A DNA stretch of 64,000 nucleotides from Sinosporangium album (GTDB lineage: Bacteria > Actinomycetota > Actinomycetes > Streptosporangiales > Streptosporangiaceae): contig NZ_FNCN01000008.1 of the NCBI RefSeq assembly GCF_900100605.1, positions 62,001 through 126,000 of the forward strand, in the 5' to 3' direction. A program made the translations under genes and the position numbers. Shown here one piece after another: positions 45,779 to 56,800 of the stretch; positions within the stretch are counted from its first letter, which is position 1; each line of letters opens with the position of its first letter. The notes below the pieces were generated by a model. That model saw only the letters and a list, made by a program, of their open reading frames with translations, was not told the origin of the DNA and made no database searches.

Positions 45779-47085
45779 GGGTTCGGAATCTCCCAGTCGA
45801 ACCTGGCGCGGACGGCCGCGCCGTGTGCGGGCAGGTCCTCGGCGTCGGCGAGCGCGCACACGTGGCGCGCGGCGCCGGCGAGGGCGCCGCGATCGTAGTC
45901 GACCACGTGGATGCCGCGCAGGAAGGTCTGCACCGACAGACCGCTGGAGTGGCAGGCGCAGCCGCCCGTGGGCAGCACATGGTTGGAACCCGCCATGTAG
46001 TCGCCGAGCGACACCGGCGCGTAGGCGCCGACGAAGATCGCCCCGGCGTTGCGGACGCGGGCGGCCAAGGCGCGCGCGTCGCGCGTCTGGACTTCCAGGT
46101 GCTCGGCGGCGTAGGCGTCGACGACGGCCAAGCCGTCGTCCATGTCCCTCACCAGCACGATGCCCGACTGGCGGCCCGCCAATGCCTGCGTCACCCGCTC
46201 GACATGCCTGGTCCGGGCCACCTGCGACTTGAGCTCGCGCTCGACCGCGTCGGCGAGCTCCACGGAGTCGGTGACCAGCACCGACGCCGCGATCACGTCG
46301 TGCTCGGCCTGGCTGATCAGGTCCGCGGCGACATGGACCGGGTCGGCGGAGTCGTCGGCGAGGATCGCGATCTCGGTGGGGCCGGCCTCGGCGTCGATGC
46401 CGATGCGGCCCTTCAACAGGCGCTTGGCCGCGGCCACCCAGATGTTGCCCGGGCCGGTGACCATGGCGGCCGGGCGGCACTCCTCCGTGCCGTAGGCGAA
46501 CATCGCCACAGCCTGCGCGCCGCCCACCGAATAGACCTCGTCCACGCCGAGCAGGGCGCACGCCGCCAGAATGGCCGGATGCGGCAACCCGCCGAAGTCG
46601 GCCTGCGCGGGCGACGAGACGGCCAAGGAGGGCACCCCGGCCTCCTGCGCGGGCACGACGTTCATCACGACGCTGGAAGGGTAGACCGCGACACCGCCCG
46701 GGACGTAGAGGCCCACCCGCTCGACCGGAACCCACCGCTCCGTCACAGTGCCGCCCGGCACCACCTCGGTGGTGACATCGGTGCGGCGCTGATCGCGGTG
46801 AACCAGCCTCGCGCGCCGGATCGACTCCTCCAACGCGGCGCGGACCCTCGGGTCGAGCTCGGCGAGCGCCCGACCGAGCTCCCCGACCGGCACCCGCGTG
46901 CTCGCGATCTCCACCCCGTCGAACCTGGCGGTCAGCTCCTTGATCGCGGCCACGCCGCGATGGCGCACGTCCTCGCAGATGGGCCGCACCTTCGCAAGGG
47001 CGGCCTCGACGTCGAGCTCGGCGCGGGGCAACACGTCGCGCAGGTCCTCGGGAAGCGAGCCGCGCAGGTCCATACGGGAAATCAC
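45775..47085 (-). CDS. hisD: histidinol dehydrogenase
   Basis: Last enzyme of histidine synthesis, oxidising histidinol to histidine with NAD, 436 aa. Hallmarks: [56 protein letters not shown], the zinc-ligand segment [20 protein letters not shown] and the catalytic [10 protein letters not shown]-terminal [20 protein letters not shown] is present. The GTG at 47085 gives the usual actinobacterial start MISRMDLRG and has TAGACT seven bases upstream. First gene of the his operon. Confidence 0.97.
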   Translation of the reverse strand: MISRMDLRGSLPEDLRDVLPRAELDVEAALAKVRPICEDVRHRGVAAIKELTARFDGVEIASTRVPVGELGRALAELDPRVRAALEESIRRARLVHRDQRRTDVTTEVVPGGTVTERWVPVERVGLYVPGGVAVYPSSVVMNVVPAQEAGVPSLAVSSPAQADFGGLPHPAILAACALLGVDEVYSVGGAQAVAMFAYGTEECRPAAMVTGPGNIWVAAAKRLLKGRIGIDAEAGPTEIAILADDSADPVHVAADLISQAEHDVIAASVLVTDSVELADAVERELKSQVARTRHVERVTQALAGRQSGIVLVRDMDDGLAVVDAYAAEHLEVQTRDARALAARVRNAGAIFVGAYAPVSLGDYMAGSNHVLPTGGCACHSSGLSVQTFLRGIHVVDYDRGALAGAARHVCALADAEDLPAHGAAVRARFDWEIPNP

Positions 47086-47091
47086 CCGCCC

Positions 47092-47097
47092 AGTCTA
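47092..47097 (-). promoter_or_regulatory. -10 box of leaderless his operon promoter
   Basis: TAGACT on the minus strand, six bases before the hisD GTG. No Shine-Dalgarno precedes hisD. Confidence 0.5.
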
Positions 47098-47458
47098 CGG
47101 AGCCCAGGTTCCGAGTCCGCTTCTGTCCACCATTCGGACGGAGCAAATCTTGCGTTTGCATCTGGGGTGGCCGACTCCCGGCACCTCGGTCCACCACGAC
47201 GGCCGACTCCCGGCATGTTGGCCAAGCAGTATTTGATTGCGCGCCTGCGGCGCGCGGCGAGGGGGCTCTTGACCCGGTGCTTTCCCTCCTCTCTCCGGTC
47301 GCTGCGCTCCCTGCGTTCGTCAGTCCAAGCACCGGCGCCCCCTCGCACTCCCAGGCCACCGACTCCTGAACGGGGACAGGGCAACATCGCCGACCTCCCG
47401 AGCGGGAATGGGAGGCCTTTACATTGTAGATTTTTTGCGATGGTCTAGTCTGCCGGGC
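47098..47458. other. intergenic between hisD and the deacylase gene, with 15-bp direct repeat
   Basis: GGCCGACTCCCGGCA occurs at 47169-47183 and again at 47201-47215. The stretch 47215-47400 has mixed base composition and palindromic pieces (GCGCGCCTGCGGCGCGC) but no ORF with normal codon bias; it may be decayed sequence. The right end holds the promoter of the deacylase gene. Confidence 0.5.
47424..47451 (+). promoter_or_regulatory. promoter of the deacylase gene
   Basis: TTGTAG and TAGTCT are separated by 16 bases; TAGTCT ends seven bases before the GTG. This gives a complete -35/-10 pair with leaderless start, in a locally A/T-rich segment. Confidence 0.55.
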
Positions 47459-47956
47459 GTGAGCAGGACGAAGAGTAAGGGCGGGCAGGGCACGCCGGCG
47501 ACGACGGTGCTGGTGAAGGCGGGTGCGGTGTTCATGCTGCACGCGTATGAGCACGATGCCGGGGCCGAGGGCTACGGTGAGGAGGCGGCCGACGCCCTCG
47601 GGGTGCCGCACGACCAGATCTTCAAGACGCTTGTCGCGGAGACCGAGGCCGGGCTCGCGGTGGCTGTGGTGCCGGTGGCGGGCAAGCTCGATCTGAAGGC
47701 GTTCGCGGCGGCGTTGAACGGCAAGCGTGCGGCGATGGCGGATGCGGCGAAGGTCGAGCGGGTCACGGGCTACGTGGTGGGCGGCATCAGTCCGCTCGGC
47801 CAGCGCAAGCGACTCCCCACGGTGGTGGACGAGTCGGCGCTGGGGTTTGAAACGATCTTCTTCTCCGCCGGGCGGCGAGGGCTCCAGATCGAGGCCGCGC
47901 CGGCGGATCTCATCGGCCTCACCCAGGCCGTCGCCGCTCCGATCAGCAAGATGTGA
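47459..47956 (+). CDS. ybaK: YbaK/EbsC-type Cys-tRNA(Pro) deacylase
   Basis: Trans-editing enzyme that removes mischarged amino acids from tRNA, 165 aa. Sequence features: [29 protein letters not shown] with the conserved Lys, [40 protein letters not shown] and [19 protein letters not shown]. These are diagnostic of YbaK. GTG at 47459 is supported by the promoter seven bases upstream. Single gene followed by a clear terminator. The exact tRNA substrate is inferred from family. Confidence 0.92.
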   Translation: MSRTKSKGGQGTPATTVLVKAGAVFMLHAYEHDAGAEGYGEEAADALGVPHDQIFKTLVAETEAGLAVAVVPVAGKLDLKAFAAALNGKRAAMADAAKVERVTGYVVGGISPLGQRKRLPTVVDESALGFETIFFSAGRRGLQIEAAPADLIGLTQAVAAPISKM

Positions 47957-47960
47957 CAGC

Positions 47961-47985
47961 GTGTGACCCCCCGGCGGGGTCACAC
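47961..47985 (+). terminator. terminator of the deacylase gene
   Basis: Perfect 10-bp stem GTGTGACCCC / GGGGTCACAC with a CCGGC loop, four bases after the stop codon. Confidence 0.8.
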
Positions 47986-48029
47986 GGACTCGGCGGAGCC
48001 GTACGTTGAAAGTTAGGGGGGCCGCCCAT

Positions 48030-49433
48030 ATGACGGAACTGTTCTACCTCACCGCGCTTGAGCAGCTCGCGCTGCTGCGTTCACGCGAGATCAGCGCGGT
48101 CGAGCTGCTTGAGGCGCACCTGCGCAGGATCGAGGACGTCAATGGAGATGTCAACGCCATTGTGACGCTCGACCCGGAGCGCGCCGGGGCGCAGGCCCGC
48201 CGGGCCGATGAGGAGTGGGCGCGGGGGCGGTGGCTCGGGCCGCTGCACGGGCTGCCGGTGGCGCACAAGGATCTCTCCGATACCGCGGGTATGCGCACGA
48301 CGTACGGCTCGCGCCTGTTCGCGAACCATGTGCCGACCGCGGACGCGCTGCCGGTGCGGCGGATACGGGAGGCGGGGGCGGTGACGCTGGGCAAGACCAA
48401 CACACCCGAGTTCGGCACCGGCTCGCACACGGTGAACGAGGTCTTCGGCGCGACGCGCAACCCCTACGATCTGTCCCGCAGTTCGGGCGGGAGCAGCGGC
48501 GGGGCCGCCGCGGCGCTGGCGAGCGGGATGGTGGCGCTGGCCGACGGCTCGGACATGGGGGGGTCGCTGCGCAACCCCGCGTCGTTCTGCAACATCGTGG
48601 GGCTGCGGCCGACGCCGGGCCGGGTGCCGGTGCCGAGTCCGGGGTCGGCGTGGTTCACGCTGCCGGTGAGCGGGCCGATGGCGCGCACTGTGGACGATCT
48701 GGCGCTGCTGATGAGCGTGATGGCGGGGTTCGACGCCCGGACCCCGGTGACCCTCCCGGGGGACGGCTCGGAGTTCTCCGTGCTGGAGGACCTCGATCTG
48801 GCGGGGCTGCGGGTCGCGTGGAGCCCCGACCTTGGCGGGCTGCCGGTGGATCCGGCCACGGCGGAGGTGACGGCGGGGGCGACGAAGGTGTTCGAGAAGC
48901 TCGGGGCGCGGGTGGAGCGGGTCGGTCTCGACCTGTCGGACGCCGATGAGGCGTTCCGCGCCTACCGGGGCTGGTGGTATGTCCTGTCGTTCGGGGAGCT
49001 CCCGGAGGAGGAGCTCGGCGCCAACGTCCGCTGGAACCTCGCGCGGGGCCGCGAGGTCACCGCGACCGACCTGGCCCGGGCGGAGCGGCTCCGCAGCGGG
49101 CTCTACGCGCGGATGGCGGAGCTCTTCGACTCCTATGACGTGCTGCTCGCCCCGGTCAGCCAGGTGCCGCCGTTCCCCGTGGAGAATCCGTACGTGGACG
49201 AGATCGACGGGGTCGCGATGCCGGACTATCTGGCGTGGATGCGCTCGGCGTACTGGGTGAGCGTGCTGCACTCCCCCGCCATGTCGGTGCCGGCCGGGTT
49301 CACCCCGAGCGGGCTGCCGGTGGGCGTGCAGTTGGTCGGGCGGCCCTTCGCCGACCTCGATCTGATGCGGATCGGCCGGGCCTTCGAGCGCGCCACCGGG
49401 CACGGCTCACACCGTCCGCCGCTGCCGGCCTAG
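48030..49433 (+). CDS. amidase (amidase signature family)
   Basis: Ser-cisSer-Lys hydrolase of 467 aa acting on a carboxamide in the cytoplasm. Catalytic Lys80 is in [17 protein letters not shown]; the cis-Ser lies in [18 protein letters not shown] and the nucleophilic Ser in [20 protein letters not shown]. The C-terminal [20 protein letters not shown] is typical. The usual GGSIR is GGSLR here, a conservative change. G-rich ribosome site before ATG 48030. It overlaps the convergent membrane protein gene by four bases. It is not GatA by context (no gatB/gatC); substrate unknown. Confidence 0.93.
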   Translation: MTELFYLTALEQLALLRSREISAVELLEAHLRRIEDVNGDVNAIVTLDPERAGAQARRADEEWARGRWLGPLHGLPVAHKDLSDTAGMRTTYGSRLFANHVPTADALPVRRIREAGAVTLGKTNTPEFGTGSHTVNEVFGATRNPYDLSRSSGGSSGGAAAALASGMVALADGSDMGGSLRNPASFCNIVGLRPTPGRVPVPSPGSAWFTLPVSGPMARTVDDLALLMSVMAGFDARTPVTLPGDGSEFSVLEDLDLAGLRVAWSPDLGGLPVDPATAEVTAGATKVFEKLGARVERVGLDLSDADEAFRAYRGWWYVLSFGELPEEELGANVRWNLARGREVTATDLARAERLRSGLYARMAELFDSYDVLLAPVSQVPPFPVENPYVDEIDGVAMPDYLAWMRSAYWVSVLHSPAMSVPAGFTPSGLPVGVQLVGRPFADLDLMRIGRAFERATGHGSHRPPLPA

Positions 49434-49972
49434 CGGTCGCCTCCGCCGTACGGCAGGTGCCCGAACACCGGTTCGCGCCCGCCGTACGGCTTGCGCAGCG
49501 GCGACTCGCGGTAGGCGAGCACGCCTTCGATGGCGAAGAACACGCCGACGGCCAGCAGCGGCCAGGCCAGCAGGACGCCTTGGGCGGTGACGGTGAGGCT
49601 CTGGCTGACGACGGAGCCCGCGTGGGTGGCCTCGTCGATGCTTTCGCCGAGGTTGACGAGCCTGCCGACGGCAAGGGTGAGGTAGGAGGCCGCGACTCCG
49701 CCGGCGGTGAGCCCCGCGATCATCGCGATGGGCCGTTCCCTTCCAAGGATGTGGCCCGCGATGCCGCAGATCAGCCCGAGTAGGCCGGTCACCACGGCGA
49801 ACCACCCGTCGGCCGCGATCAGGGCCTGGGTCGAGGGGTCGGCCAGTACGGCCCCTTCGGGGCGGGCGAGGTAGGCGGTGCGCGGCGCCGCGTAGGACCA
49901 GACGAATCCCGCGGCCACCCCGAGCAGGGCCAGAACCAGCACTGCCGCCACAAAGTCCCGCAGATCCCGCAA
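49430..49972 (-). CDS. four-helix membrane protein (DUF2567-like)
   Basis: Integral membrane protein of 180 aa with helices at about residues 8-28, 55-80, 85-105 and 130-150. An ADGWFAVVTGLLGLICGIAG segment resembles the DUF2567 family of actinobacteria, but that match is from memory. The polar C-terminal tail is RKPYGGREPVFGHLPYGGG. GGGGAG lies seven bases before the TTG start. No catalytic motif. Divergent from the murA-like gene. Confidence 0.7.
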   Translation of the reverse strand: MRDLRDFVAAVLVLALLGVAAGFVWSYAAPRTAYLARPEGAVLADPSTQALIAADGWFAVVTGLLGLICGIAGHILGRERPIAMIAGLTAGGVAASYLTLAVGRLVNLGESIDEATHAGSVVSQSLTVTAQGVLLAWPLLAVGVFFAIEGVLAYRESPLRKPYGGREPVFGHLPYGGGDR

Positions 49973-50034
49973 GTGCTCACTCCCCTTACCGAGGCGGGCG
50001 GACCCGCCTGATGCTACCGACCAGCGGACGGCCC

Positions 50035-50040
50035 TACGCT
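50035..50040 (+). promoter_or_regulatory. -10 box of leaderless murA-like gene
   Basis: TACGCT lies six bases before the GTG at 50047; no ribosome site is present. Confidence 0.45.
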
Positions 50041-50046
50041 TTCTAC

Positions 50047-51366
50047 GTGAACGATGAAGAGGTGTGGCTGATCGAACCCTCCGGACCGCTCCGGGGCGAC
50101 GTGGTCGTACGGGGGTCCAAAAACGGCGTGTCCAAGCATATGGTCGCTGCGATGCTCGGCAGCGGAGAGAGCATCCTTCACAATGCCCCCGAGGTCGGGG
50201 AGGTGGGCATCACCGCGGCGATGCTCGAAGCGCTGGGCATCCATGTCGAGATCAGGGACAGCGAGGTCACGGTGGCCAGGGGCCCGGAGATCCGGCCCCG
50301 CGTGCCCGAGGCGTTCACCGGGCTCAACCGCATCCCGATCCTCATGCTGGGCCCGCTGCTGCATCTGGCGGGTGAAGCGTTCGTGCCGCTCGTCGGCGGC
50401 GACCCGATCGGCCGCAGGCCGGTCAACTTCCACGTCGAGGCGCTGCGGTCCATGGGGGCTGAGGTCGAGGTCGGGGACAACGGCATCTCGGCGAAGGCCA
50501 AGCGGCTGCACGGCACCCGCCTCGAACTGCCCTATCCGAGCGTGGGGGCGACCGAGACGATCCTGATGAGCGCGGTGCTGGCCGAGGGCAAGACCGTCAT
50601 CAAGGGCGCCGCGATGGAGCCCGAGGTGGTGGAGCTCGCGCTGTTCCTCCAGCGCATGGGGGCCCGCATCGAGCTGAGCCCCGACCGGCGCATCGTGATC
50701 GAGGGCGTGGAGACGCTGCGCGGCGCGTCGACCTGGCTCGCGGGCGACCGCATCGAGGCGTTCTCCTACCTGGTCGCCGGGCTGATCACCGGCGGTTCGG
50801 TGCGGGTGCACGGCTGCCCGCAGGACCGGCTGGTCACGGCCATCACGACGCTCGCCCGGATGGGGGCGCAGTTCGAGATCACCGACGACTGGCTGACGGC
50901 GGTGGCGCCCGACGGGTTGCGGGCGGCGGCCGTACAGACCGACACGCACCCGGGGTTCATGACCGACTGGCAGACGCCGCTCATGGTGCTGTTCACGCAG
51001 AGCCAGGGCATGTCCGTGCTGCACGAGACGGTGTTCGAGAACCGGCTGGTCTACGTTCCGGCGTTGCAGAAGCTGGGGTGTGAGATCGAGGTGTTCGACG
51101 TCTGCCTGGGCGGCCCGGCGTGCCGCTACCACGACACCAACGCCAAGCACTCGGCCGTGGTCAGGGGTGTCTCCAAGCTGCACGGCGCGGATGTGACGCT
51201 GCCCGACATCCGGGCCGGCTTTTCGGCCGTGCTCGCCGCGGCGGCGGCCGAGGGCACCTCGACGCTGCGCGGGGTCCACCACATCGAGCGGGGTTACCAT
51301 CGCCCGTTTGAGCAGTTCGCCTCGCTTGGCCTGAACATCCGTAGAGAGGAACCCAAAAAGCAGTAA
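50047..51366 (+). CDS. murA: UDP-N-acetylglucosamine 1-carboxyvinyltransferase (MurA-type)
   Basis: EPSP-synthase-fold enyzme family protein of 439 aa; MurA adds enolpyruvate to UDP-GlcNAc, the first step of peptidoglycan synthesis. LIEPSGPLRGDVVVRGSKNG begins the fold; the active-site loop is PLVGGDPIGRRPVNFHVEAL, in which Asp stands where E. coli MurA has Cys115. Asp at this position is known to give fosfomycin insensitivity in mycobacteria. LPYPSVGATETILMSAVLAE and TDWQTPLMVLFTQSQG are further hallmarks. GTG at 50047 follows a leaderless-type -10. Actinobacteria often carry two MurA paralogues; this may be the second, and its exact substrate is unproven. The next gene is a penicillin-binding protein. 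Confidence 0.9.
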   Translation: MNDEEVWLIEPSGPLRGDVVVRGSKNGVSKHMVAAMLGSGESILHNAPEVGEVGITAAMLEALGIHVEIRDSEVTVARGPEIRPRVPEAFTGLNRIPILMLGPLLHLAGEAFVPLVGGDPIGRRPVNFHVEALRSMGAEVEVGDNGISAKAKRLHGTRLELPYPSVGATETILMSAVLAEGKTVIKGAAMEPEVVELALFLQRMGARIELSPDRRIVIEGVETLRGASTWLAGDRIEAFSYLVAGLITGGSVRVHGCPQDRLVTAITTLARMGAQFEITDDWLTAVAPDGLRAAAVQTDTHPGFMTDWQTPLMVLFTQSQGMSVLHETVFENRLVYVPALQKLGCEIEVFDVCLGGPACRYHDTNAKHSAVVRGVSKLHGADVTLPDIRAGFSAVLAAAAAEGTSTLRGVHHIERGYHRPFEQFASLGLNIRREEPKKQ

Positions 51367-51441
51367 GTCCACCGCCATGGGCGGGGAAATCCCATAACAG
51401 CTCACGTTTGGGAAGGATCGCCCAGTCGCACCTTCTTCACC

Positions 51442-53709
51442 GTGACCACTGCCGACAACGCCAGCGAGCATCCCGACGGGCCGGACGGCGAGCCGAACGG
51501 CGCTCGCAGGCCACGGCGGACCCTGCCCATCGCCGGGAGTCTCGGCCTCACGGGACTGCTCGGCGGGGTCCTCGCCGCCGCACTCGCCCTGCCCGTGGTC
51601 GGCGGGGCGGGCATCACCGCCAAGCGGGTCGCGAACACGTTCACCGACCTGCCGCCGCCGCCCCGCGAGGACCCGCTCTCCCAGCGGACCGTCCTGCTCG
51701 ACAGGAACGGCGCGGAGTTCGCGACGTTCTACGAGAAGAACCGCACCGTCGTCCCCCTCGACCAGGTCGCCCCCGTCATGCGGCAGGCCATCATCGCGAT
51801 CGAGGACGCGCGGTTCTACGAGCACGCGGGACTCGACATCAAAGGCACACTCCGGGCGCTGATCACCAACACCCAGGCGGGCGGCATCCGCCAGGGCGGA
51901 TCCTCCCTCACCCAGCAGCTGGTGAAGAACATCCTGGTGGAGAGCGCGGAATCGGAGGCCGAGCGGGAACGCGCCCGCGCGCAGAGCATCCAGCGCAAGG
52001 TCAACGAGCTGCGGCTCGCGCTCGCGATGGAGAAGAAGTACAGCAAGGCCGAGATCCTGGAGCGCTACCTCAACATCTCCTACTACGGCGCCGGGGCGTT
52101 CGGCGTCGAAGCGGCGGCCCGCCGGTTCTTCTCCACCAGCGCGGCCCGGCTCACCCTGCCGCAGGCGGCCACGCTGGCGGGAGCCGTACGCGCCCCCTAC
52201 ACCACCGACCCGGCCCTCGGCAGGCAGCGGCAGCGCAAGCTCAAGGAGCGGCGCGACCTCGTGCTCGACCGCATGGCCGGACTCAAGATGATCAGTACGG
52301 CGCAGGCCGAGGAGGCCAAGCGCGCAAAGCTCGGGATCAAGCTCCAGGCCGCGCCTGGTGGATGCTTCGAGAGCAAATACCCGTATTTCTGCATCTACGT
52401 CTACAAGGAGCTGCAGAACAACCCCGTCTTCGGCCACACCAAGGCCGAACGGCTCCGCAGGCTCGCCCAAGGCGGCCTCACCCTGACCACCACGCTCGAC
52501 CCGCGCGCCCAGCGCGCCGCGCAGAGCGCCATCGCCTCCCGCGTCGACCCCAAGGACACCGAGGTCGCCGCCGAGGCCATGGTCGAACCCGGCACCGGCC
52601 GCGTGCGCGCCCTCGCCGCCAGCAAGGAGTACGGCGCGAACCCGCGCGGCCGCTCCCAAGGCCCGGCCACCACCTACAACCTGCCCGCCGACGTCGCCCA
52701 CGGCGGCGGCCAGGGCTTCCAAGCCGGATCGACGTTCAAGGTCTACACCCTGGCCACCGCGCTCAAGCAGGGATGGCGCTTCAACCAGGGCTTCGACACA
52801 CCCGGCAGCTTCTCGCCGAGCAGCGGCTACCGCAACTGCAAGGGCCGCGCCGTCAACGACCCGAACTCCGTCGTCTACAACGCCAGCGGCGAAGGCAAGG
52901 GCGGCCCGCACAGCCTGTCCACCGGCACCTGGAAGTCGGTCAACATCTTCTACATGATGCTCGAACGCCGTGTCGGCCTGTGCGAGGTCGTCAAGACCGC
53001 CAAGGCGCTCGGGATCACGCGCGCCGACGGCACCGCCGTACGGGAGGTCCCCACCTTCACCCTCGGCGTGAACGAGATGGACCCCCTGACCGTCGCCTCG
53101 TCGTTCGCCGCCTTCGGCGCCCGCGGCCGGTACTGCCGCCCGGTCACCATCGTCGAGATCGCGGACCGCGACGGCAACCGTACGGCCGTCGGCCCGAGCT
53201 GCTCCCAGGCGATCGACCGCGAGGTCGCCGACGCGGTGAACCACGTGCTGTCCGGTGTCTTCACCCAGGGCACCATGCGGGGGCAGGGCATCGGCCGTCC
53301 CGCCGCCGGGAAGACCGGCACCAACAACGGCTACACGTCGGCGTGGTTCGCCGGCTACACCCCCGAACTGGCCGCCGCCGTCAGCATCGGCGACCTGCGC
53401 GGGTCCTACCGCCACCCGCTGCGCGGCGTCACCATCGGACGCTCCTACTACGGCTCCGTGCAGGGCGCCTCCCTGCCGGGGCCCATCTGGGTGGACTCCA
53501 TGCGCGGCGCCCTCGCCGGCGCCCCCGCCACGCCGTTCAACCGGCCCAATATGGCCCGCTTCGGCGGCGGTCACACCCCCGGCCTCGAACAGGCCGAACG
53601 CGAGGAACGCGACCGGCGCCGCGGGCGCGACGAGCCCGACGCCCGCGACGAGGCCGACTACCAGGCAGGCATCCTCGGCGAAGGCTGGCGCTGGCCCTGG
53701 GAGGACTGA
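51442..53709 (+). CDS. class A penicillin-binding protein (glycosyltransferase-transpeptidase)
   Basis: Bifunctional cell-wall polymerase of 755 aa. A short cytoplasmic tail and one helix (LGLTGLLGGVLAAALALPVV) precede the GT51 domain: IAIEDARFYEHAGLDIKGTL with the catalytic Glu, RQGGSSLTQQLVKNILVES and ISYYGAGAFGVEAAARRFF. The transpeptidase domain has the nucleophile Ser in QAGSTFKVYTLATALK, SVN in TWKSVNIFYMML and KTGT in AAGKTGTNNGYTSAWFAGYT. A charged tail (REERDRRRGRDEPDARDEA) replaces PASTA domains. GTG start without strong ribosome site. Located 75 bp after murA in the same direction. Confidence 0.95.
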   Translation: MTTADNASEHPDGPDGEPNGARRPRRTLPIAGSLGLTGLLGGVLAAALALPVVGGAGITAKRVANTFTDLPPPPREDPLSQRTVLLDRNGAEFATFYEKNRTVVPLDQVAPVMRQAIIAIEDARFYEHAGLDIKGTLRALITNTQAGGIRQGGSSLTQQLVKNILVESAESEAERERARAQSIQRKVNELRLALAMEKKYSKAEILERYLNISYYGAGAFGVEAAARRFFSTSAARLTLPQAATLAGAVRAPYTTDPALGRQRQRKLKERRDLVLDRMAGLKMISTAQAEEAKRAKLGIKLQAAPGGCFESKYPYFCIYVYKELQNNPVFGHTKAERLRRLAQGGLTLTTTLDPRAQRAAQSAIASRVDPKDTEVAAEAMVEPGTGRVRALAASKEYGANPRGRSQGPATTYNLPADVAHGGGQGFQAGSTFKVYTLATALKQGWRFNQGFDTPGSFSPSSGYRNCKGRAVNDPNSVVYNASGEGKGGPHSLSTGTWKSVNIFYMMLERRVGLCEVVKTAKALGITRADGTAVREVPTFTLGVNEMDPLTVASSFAAFGARGRYCRPVTIVEIADRDGNRTAVGPSCSQAIDREVADAVNHVLSGVFTQGTMRGQGIGRPAAGKTGTNNGYTSAWFAGYTPELAAAVSIGDLRGSYRHPLRGVTIGRSYYGSVQGASLPGPIWVDSMRGALAGAPATPFNRPNMARFGGGHTPGLEQAEREERDRRRGRDEPDARDEADYQAGILGEGWRWPWED

Positions 53710-53840
53710 CGCCCCTCCCCGCTGCGGCCCGCCCGCTCAGGGCGGCGCCGTACGGCACGGCGAGGATCGTCGAACAGAGCGGCCTTCCTGGCCGCATCGC
53801 CCACGCCCGGGCCTTGGCGGCCCTCCCACTCCCGATTCCC

Positions 53841-53860
53841 CCGTCGCCTGAAGGCGACGG
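53841..53860 (-). terminator. terminator of dnaE
   Basis: CCGTCGCC-TGAA-GGCGACGG is a perfect eight-pair stem with tetraloop, 16 bases past the dnaE stop; outer GATTC/GAATC arms extend it imperfectly. It also faces the end of the penicillin-binding protein gene and may serve both. Confidence 0.75.
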
Positions 53861-53876
53861 TCCCCTCGGGAGAATC

Positions 53877-56800
53877 TCATGGCACAACAAGCGCGTTCGC
53901 GCCCAAGAGGACTTTGATGTCTCCGGCGAACGCGCCGTTGCTGGTGTTCACCGAGTAGTGAGGAAGCGTAACGATGTTGATCTTCCGGTTGAGCCGCTCT
54001 ACTCGCAGGTGAACAGGAGTTTCGCCGGGATGTACGTTCAAGATGCGCTTGAGTTCGTCGACGAGCTCTCTGTTTATGCGTTCCTCACGGAGGGCGATAA
54101 CGATCGGTTCGCGGCCATCGTCCTGGATTCCTGAGACGTCGAGGAACGTGATCTCGGTGGCGTTGAAGGAGATGGTGGCTTCGTCTCCGTCGCCGCGTGA
54201 ACGGATCCGGCCGGTGACGGCGACGACCAGGTCGGGGGCGAGGTTGGTGCCGTAAAGCTGGTAGGTCTGAGGGAAGCAGGGCACCTCGATGGACGCGTCG
54301 TGATCCTCGATTTTGAGGATGGCCCAGACGTCTCCCTTTTTGGTGACCTTCTTATCGATGCCGGAGATAATTCCGGAGATGCGGATATTACCTGCTCCGG
54401 CCTGCCCGTCCAGCACTTGGGCGATGGCCAGGTCCCGGTTACGTTCCAGGATGCGTTCGGCGCCGTTGAGGGGATGATCGGAGACGTAAAGGCCAAGCAT
54501 TTCCCGCTCGAAGGACAGTTTCGTCTTCTTATCCCATTCCCCTTCGGGGACTGAGATGTGGAAGACGCTTCCCGCTCCGCTGTCGTCATCGAAGGCGCCG
54601 AAGAGCGAGTCCTGGCCAAGGGCTTCCTTACGCTTGACGTCGATCACAGCATCCACGGCCTGGTCGTGAATCTGCATCAGCCCTTGGCGAGGGTGACCGA
54701 GACCGTCGAATGCTCCGGCTTTGATCAGAGATTCAATAGTGCGCTTGTTGCAGACGACCTGGGGAACCTTGGTCAGGAAGTCGTTGAAGTCGGTGTAGGC
54801 CCGCTTCTCGCTACGTGCGGAGATGATGCCCTTGATGGCGTTCTCCCCGACGTTCTGGATCGCGCCCAATCCGAAGCGGACGTCCTCCCCGACGGCCGAG
54901 AACCGCAGACCGGATTCGTTGACATCAGGCAGCAGGACCTTGAGCTTCATGCGTCGGCACTCAGCGAGGTAGAGCGCCATGCGATCCTTGTTCGTGCCCA
55001 CAGAGGTGAGCAGGGCGGCCATGTACTCGGCCGGGTAGTTGGCCTTGAGGTAGGCGGTCCAGTAGGAGACGAGACCGTAGCCGGCGGTGTGGGACTTGTT
55101 GAAGCCGTAGGAGCTGAACGGTTCCAGAACGTCCCAGACGGCCTTCGCGGCTTCCTCGGTGTAGCCCTTGGCGACCATTCCAGAGGAGAACGTGGCCCAC
55201 TGCTTGTCCATCTCCTCTTTCTTCTTCTTGCCCATGGCCCGGCGCAGGATGTCGGCGCCGCCGAGGGTGTAGCCGGCCATCTGCTGGGCGATGGCCATGA
55301 CCTGCTCCTGGTAGACCACCAGGTGGTAGGTGGTACCGAGGATCGGCTCAAGGGCTTCCTTGAGCGAAGGATGGATCGGGGTGATCCCCTGCTGGCCGGC
55401 CTTGCGCAGCGCATAGTTGACGTGAGCGTTCGCCCCCATAGGGCCGGGACGGCCCAGGGCCAGGATGGACGAGATGTCTTCGAATCGGGCCGGAGCGATC
55501 AGCTTGGTAAGGTCCCGCATCATCGAGCTGTCGAGCTGGAACACGCCGAGCGTCTCGCCGCGGGCCAGTAGCTCGTAGGTCTTCTTGTCATCCAGCGGAA
55601 GGCTGATCATGTCCAGGTCGATACCGCGGTTGTCCTTCACGTTCTGCACCGCGTCACCGATGACGGTCAGGTTGCGCAGGCCCAAGAAGTCCATCTTCAG
55701 GGCGCCCATGGACTCGGAACTGGGTCCGTCGAAGCCGGTGATGTGAGCACCGTCATCAGGACGCATGAAGATCGGCATGACGTCGATCAACGGCTGCGAG
55801 GACAGGATAACTCCCGCCGCGTGCACACCGGTGCCCCGGGTCAGCCCCTCAAGCCCAAGCGCCGTGTCAATGACCTGCTTGACGTCCGTGTCTTCCTCGT
55901 ACATCTTCCGAAGCTCGGTCGCCTCGGCGTACCGGGAGTGCTTCTCATCGAAGATGGCGGTAAGCGGGATTTCCTTACCCATGACGGCCGGCGGAAAGGC
56001 TTTAGTGATCTTCTCGCCCACCGGGAAGGGGTAGCCCAGGACGCGGGCCGCGTCCTTGACCGCCGCCTTCGACTTGATCGTCATATAGGTGATGATCAGC
56101 GAGACATTGTCCTCGCCGTACTTCTCGGTGACGTAACGGATCATGTCCCCGCGCCGACGCTCGTCGAAGTCGAGGTCGACATCGGGCATGGAGATGCGTT
56201 CGGGGTTCAGGAACCGCTCGAACAGCAGTGAATGCTCGATGGGGTCGAGCTCGGTGATGCCGGTGACGTAAGCCACCATCGAGCCGGTGGCGGAGCCTCG
56301 GCCCGGGCCGAGCCAGATTCCGTTCTCCCGGGCGTGGCGGCAGATGTCCGCGACGACGAGGAAGTAACCGGGGAACCCCATCCCTTCGATGACGCCGAGC
56401 TCGTATTCGATCCGCTCCGTCACATGGGTTGGAACGGGATCGCCGTAACGCCGCACCGCGCCACGGTGTGCCTCCTTGCGGAGCCAGCTCATTTCGGTCT
56501 CCCCCTCGGGGACCGGGAACTTGGCGGCAAGGTCACGGTGGGCGAACACCTCGTCGTACGGCTCGACCCGCTCGGCGATCAGCAGGGTGTTCTTGCAACC
56601 CTCGGCCCACACATCGGAGTTGGGGTCCAGCGCCCACATCTCCTCGGCCGTGCGTACGTAGTAGCCGTTGCCGGAGAACCGGAACCGGGTGGGGTCGCTG
56701 AGCAGGGAGTTGGTGCCGACGCAGAGCAGCGCGTCGTGGGCGGTGGCCTGGTCTTCGGTCACATAGTGGGAGTCGTTGGTGACCAGGGGCGGAATGCCGA

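Noticed and set aside
53710-53876. End of an IS200/IS605-type element (hairpin GTCGCCTGAAGGCGAC)
   Set aside because: The hairpin is well placed as the dnaE terminator and no transposase or tnpB trace is nearby.
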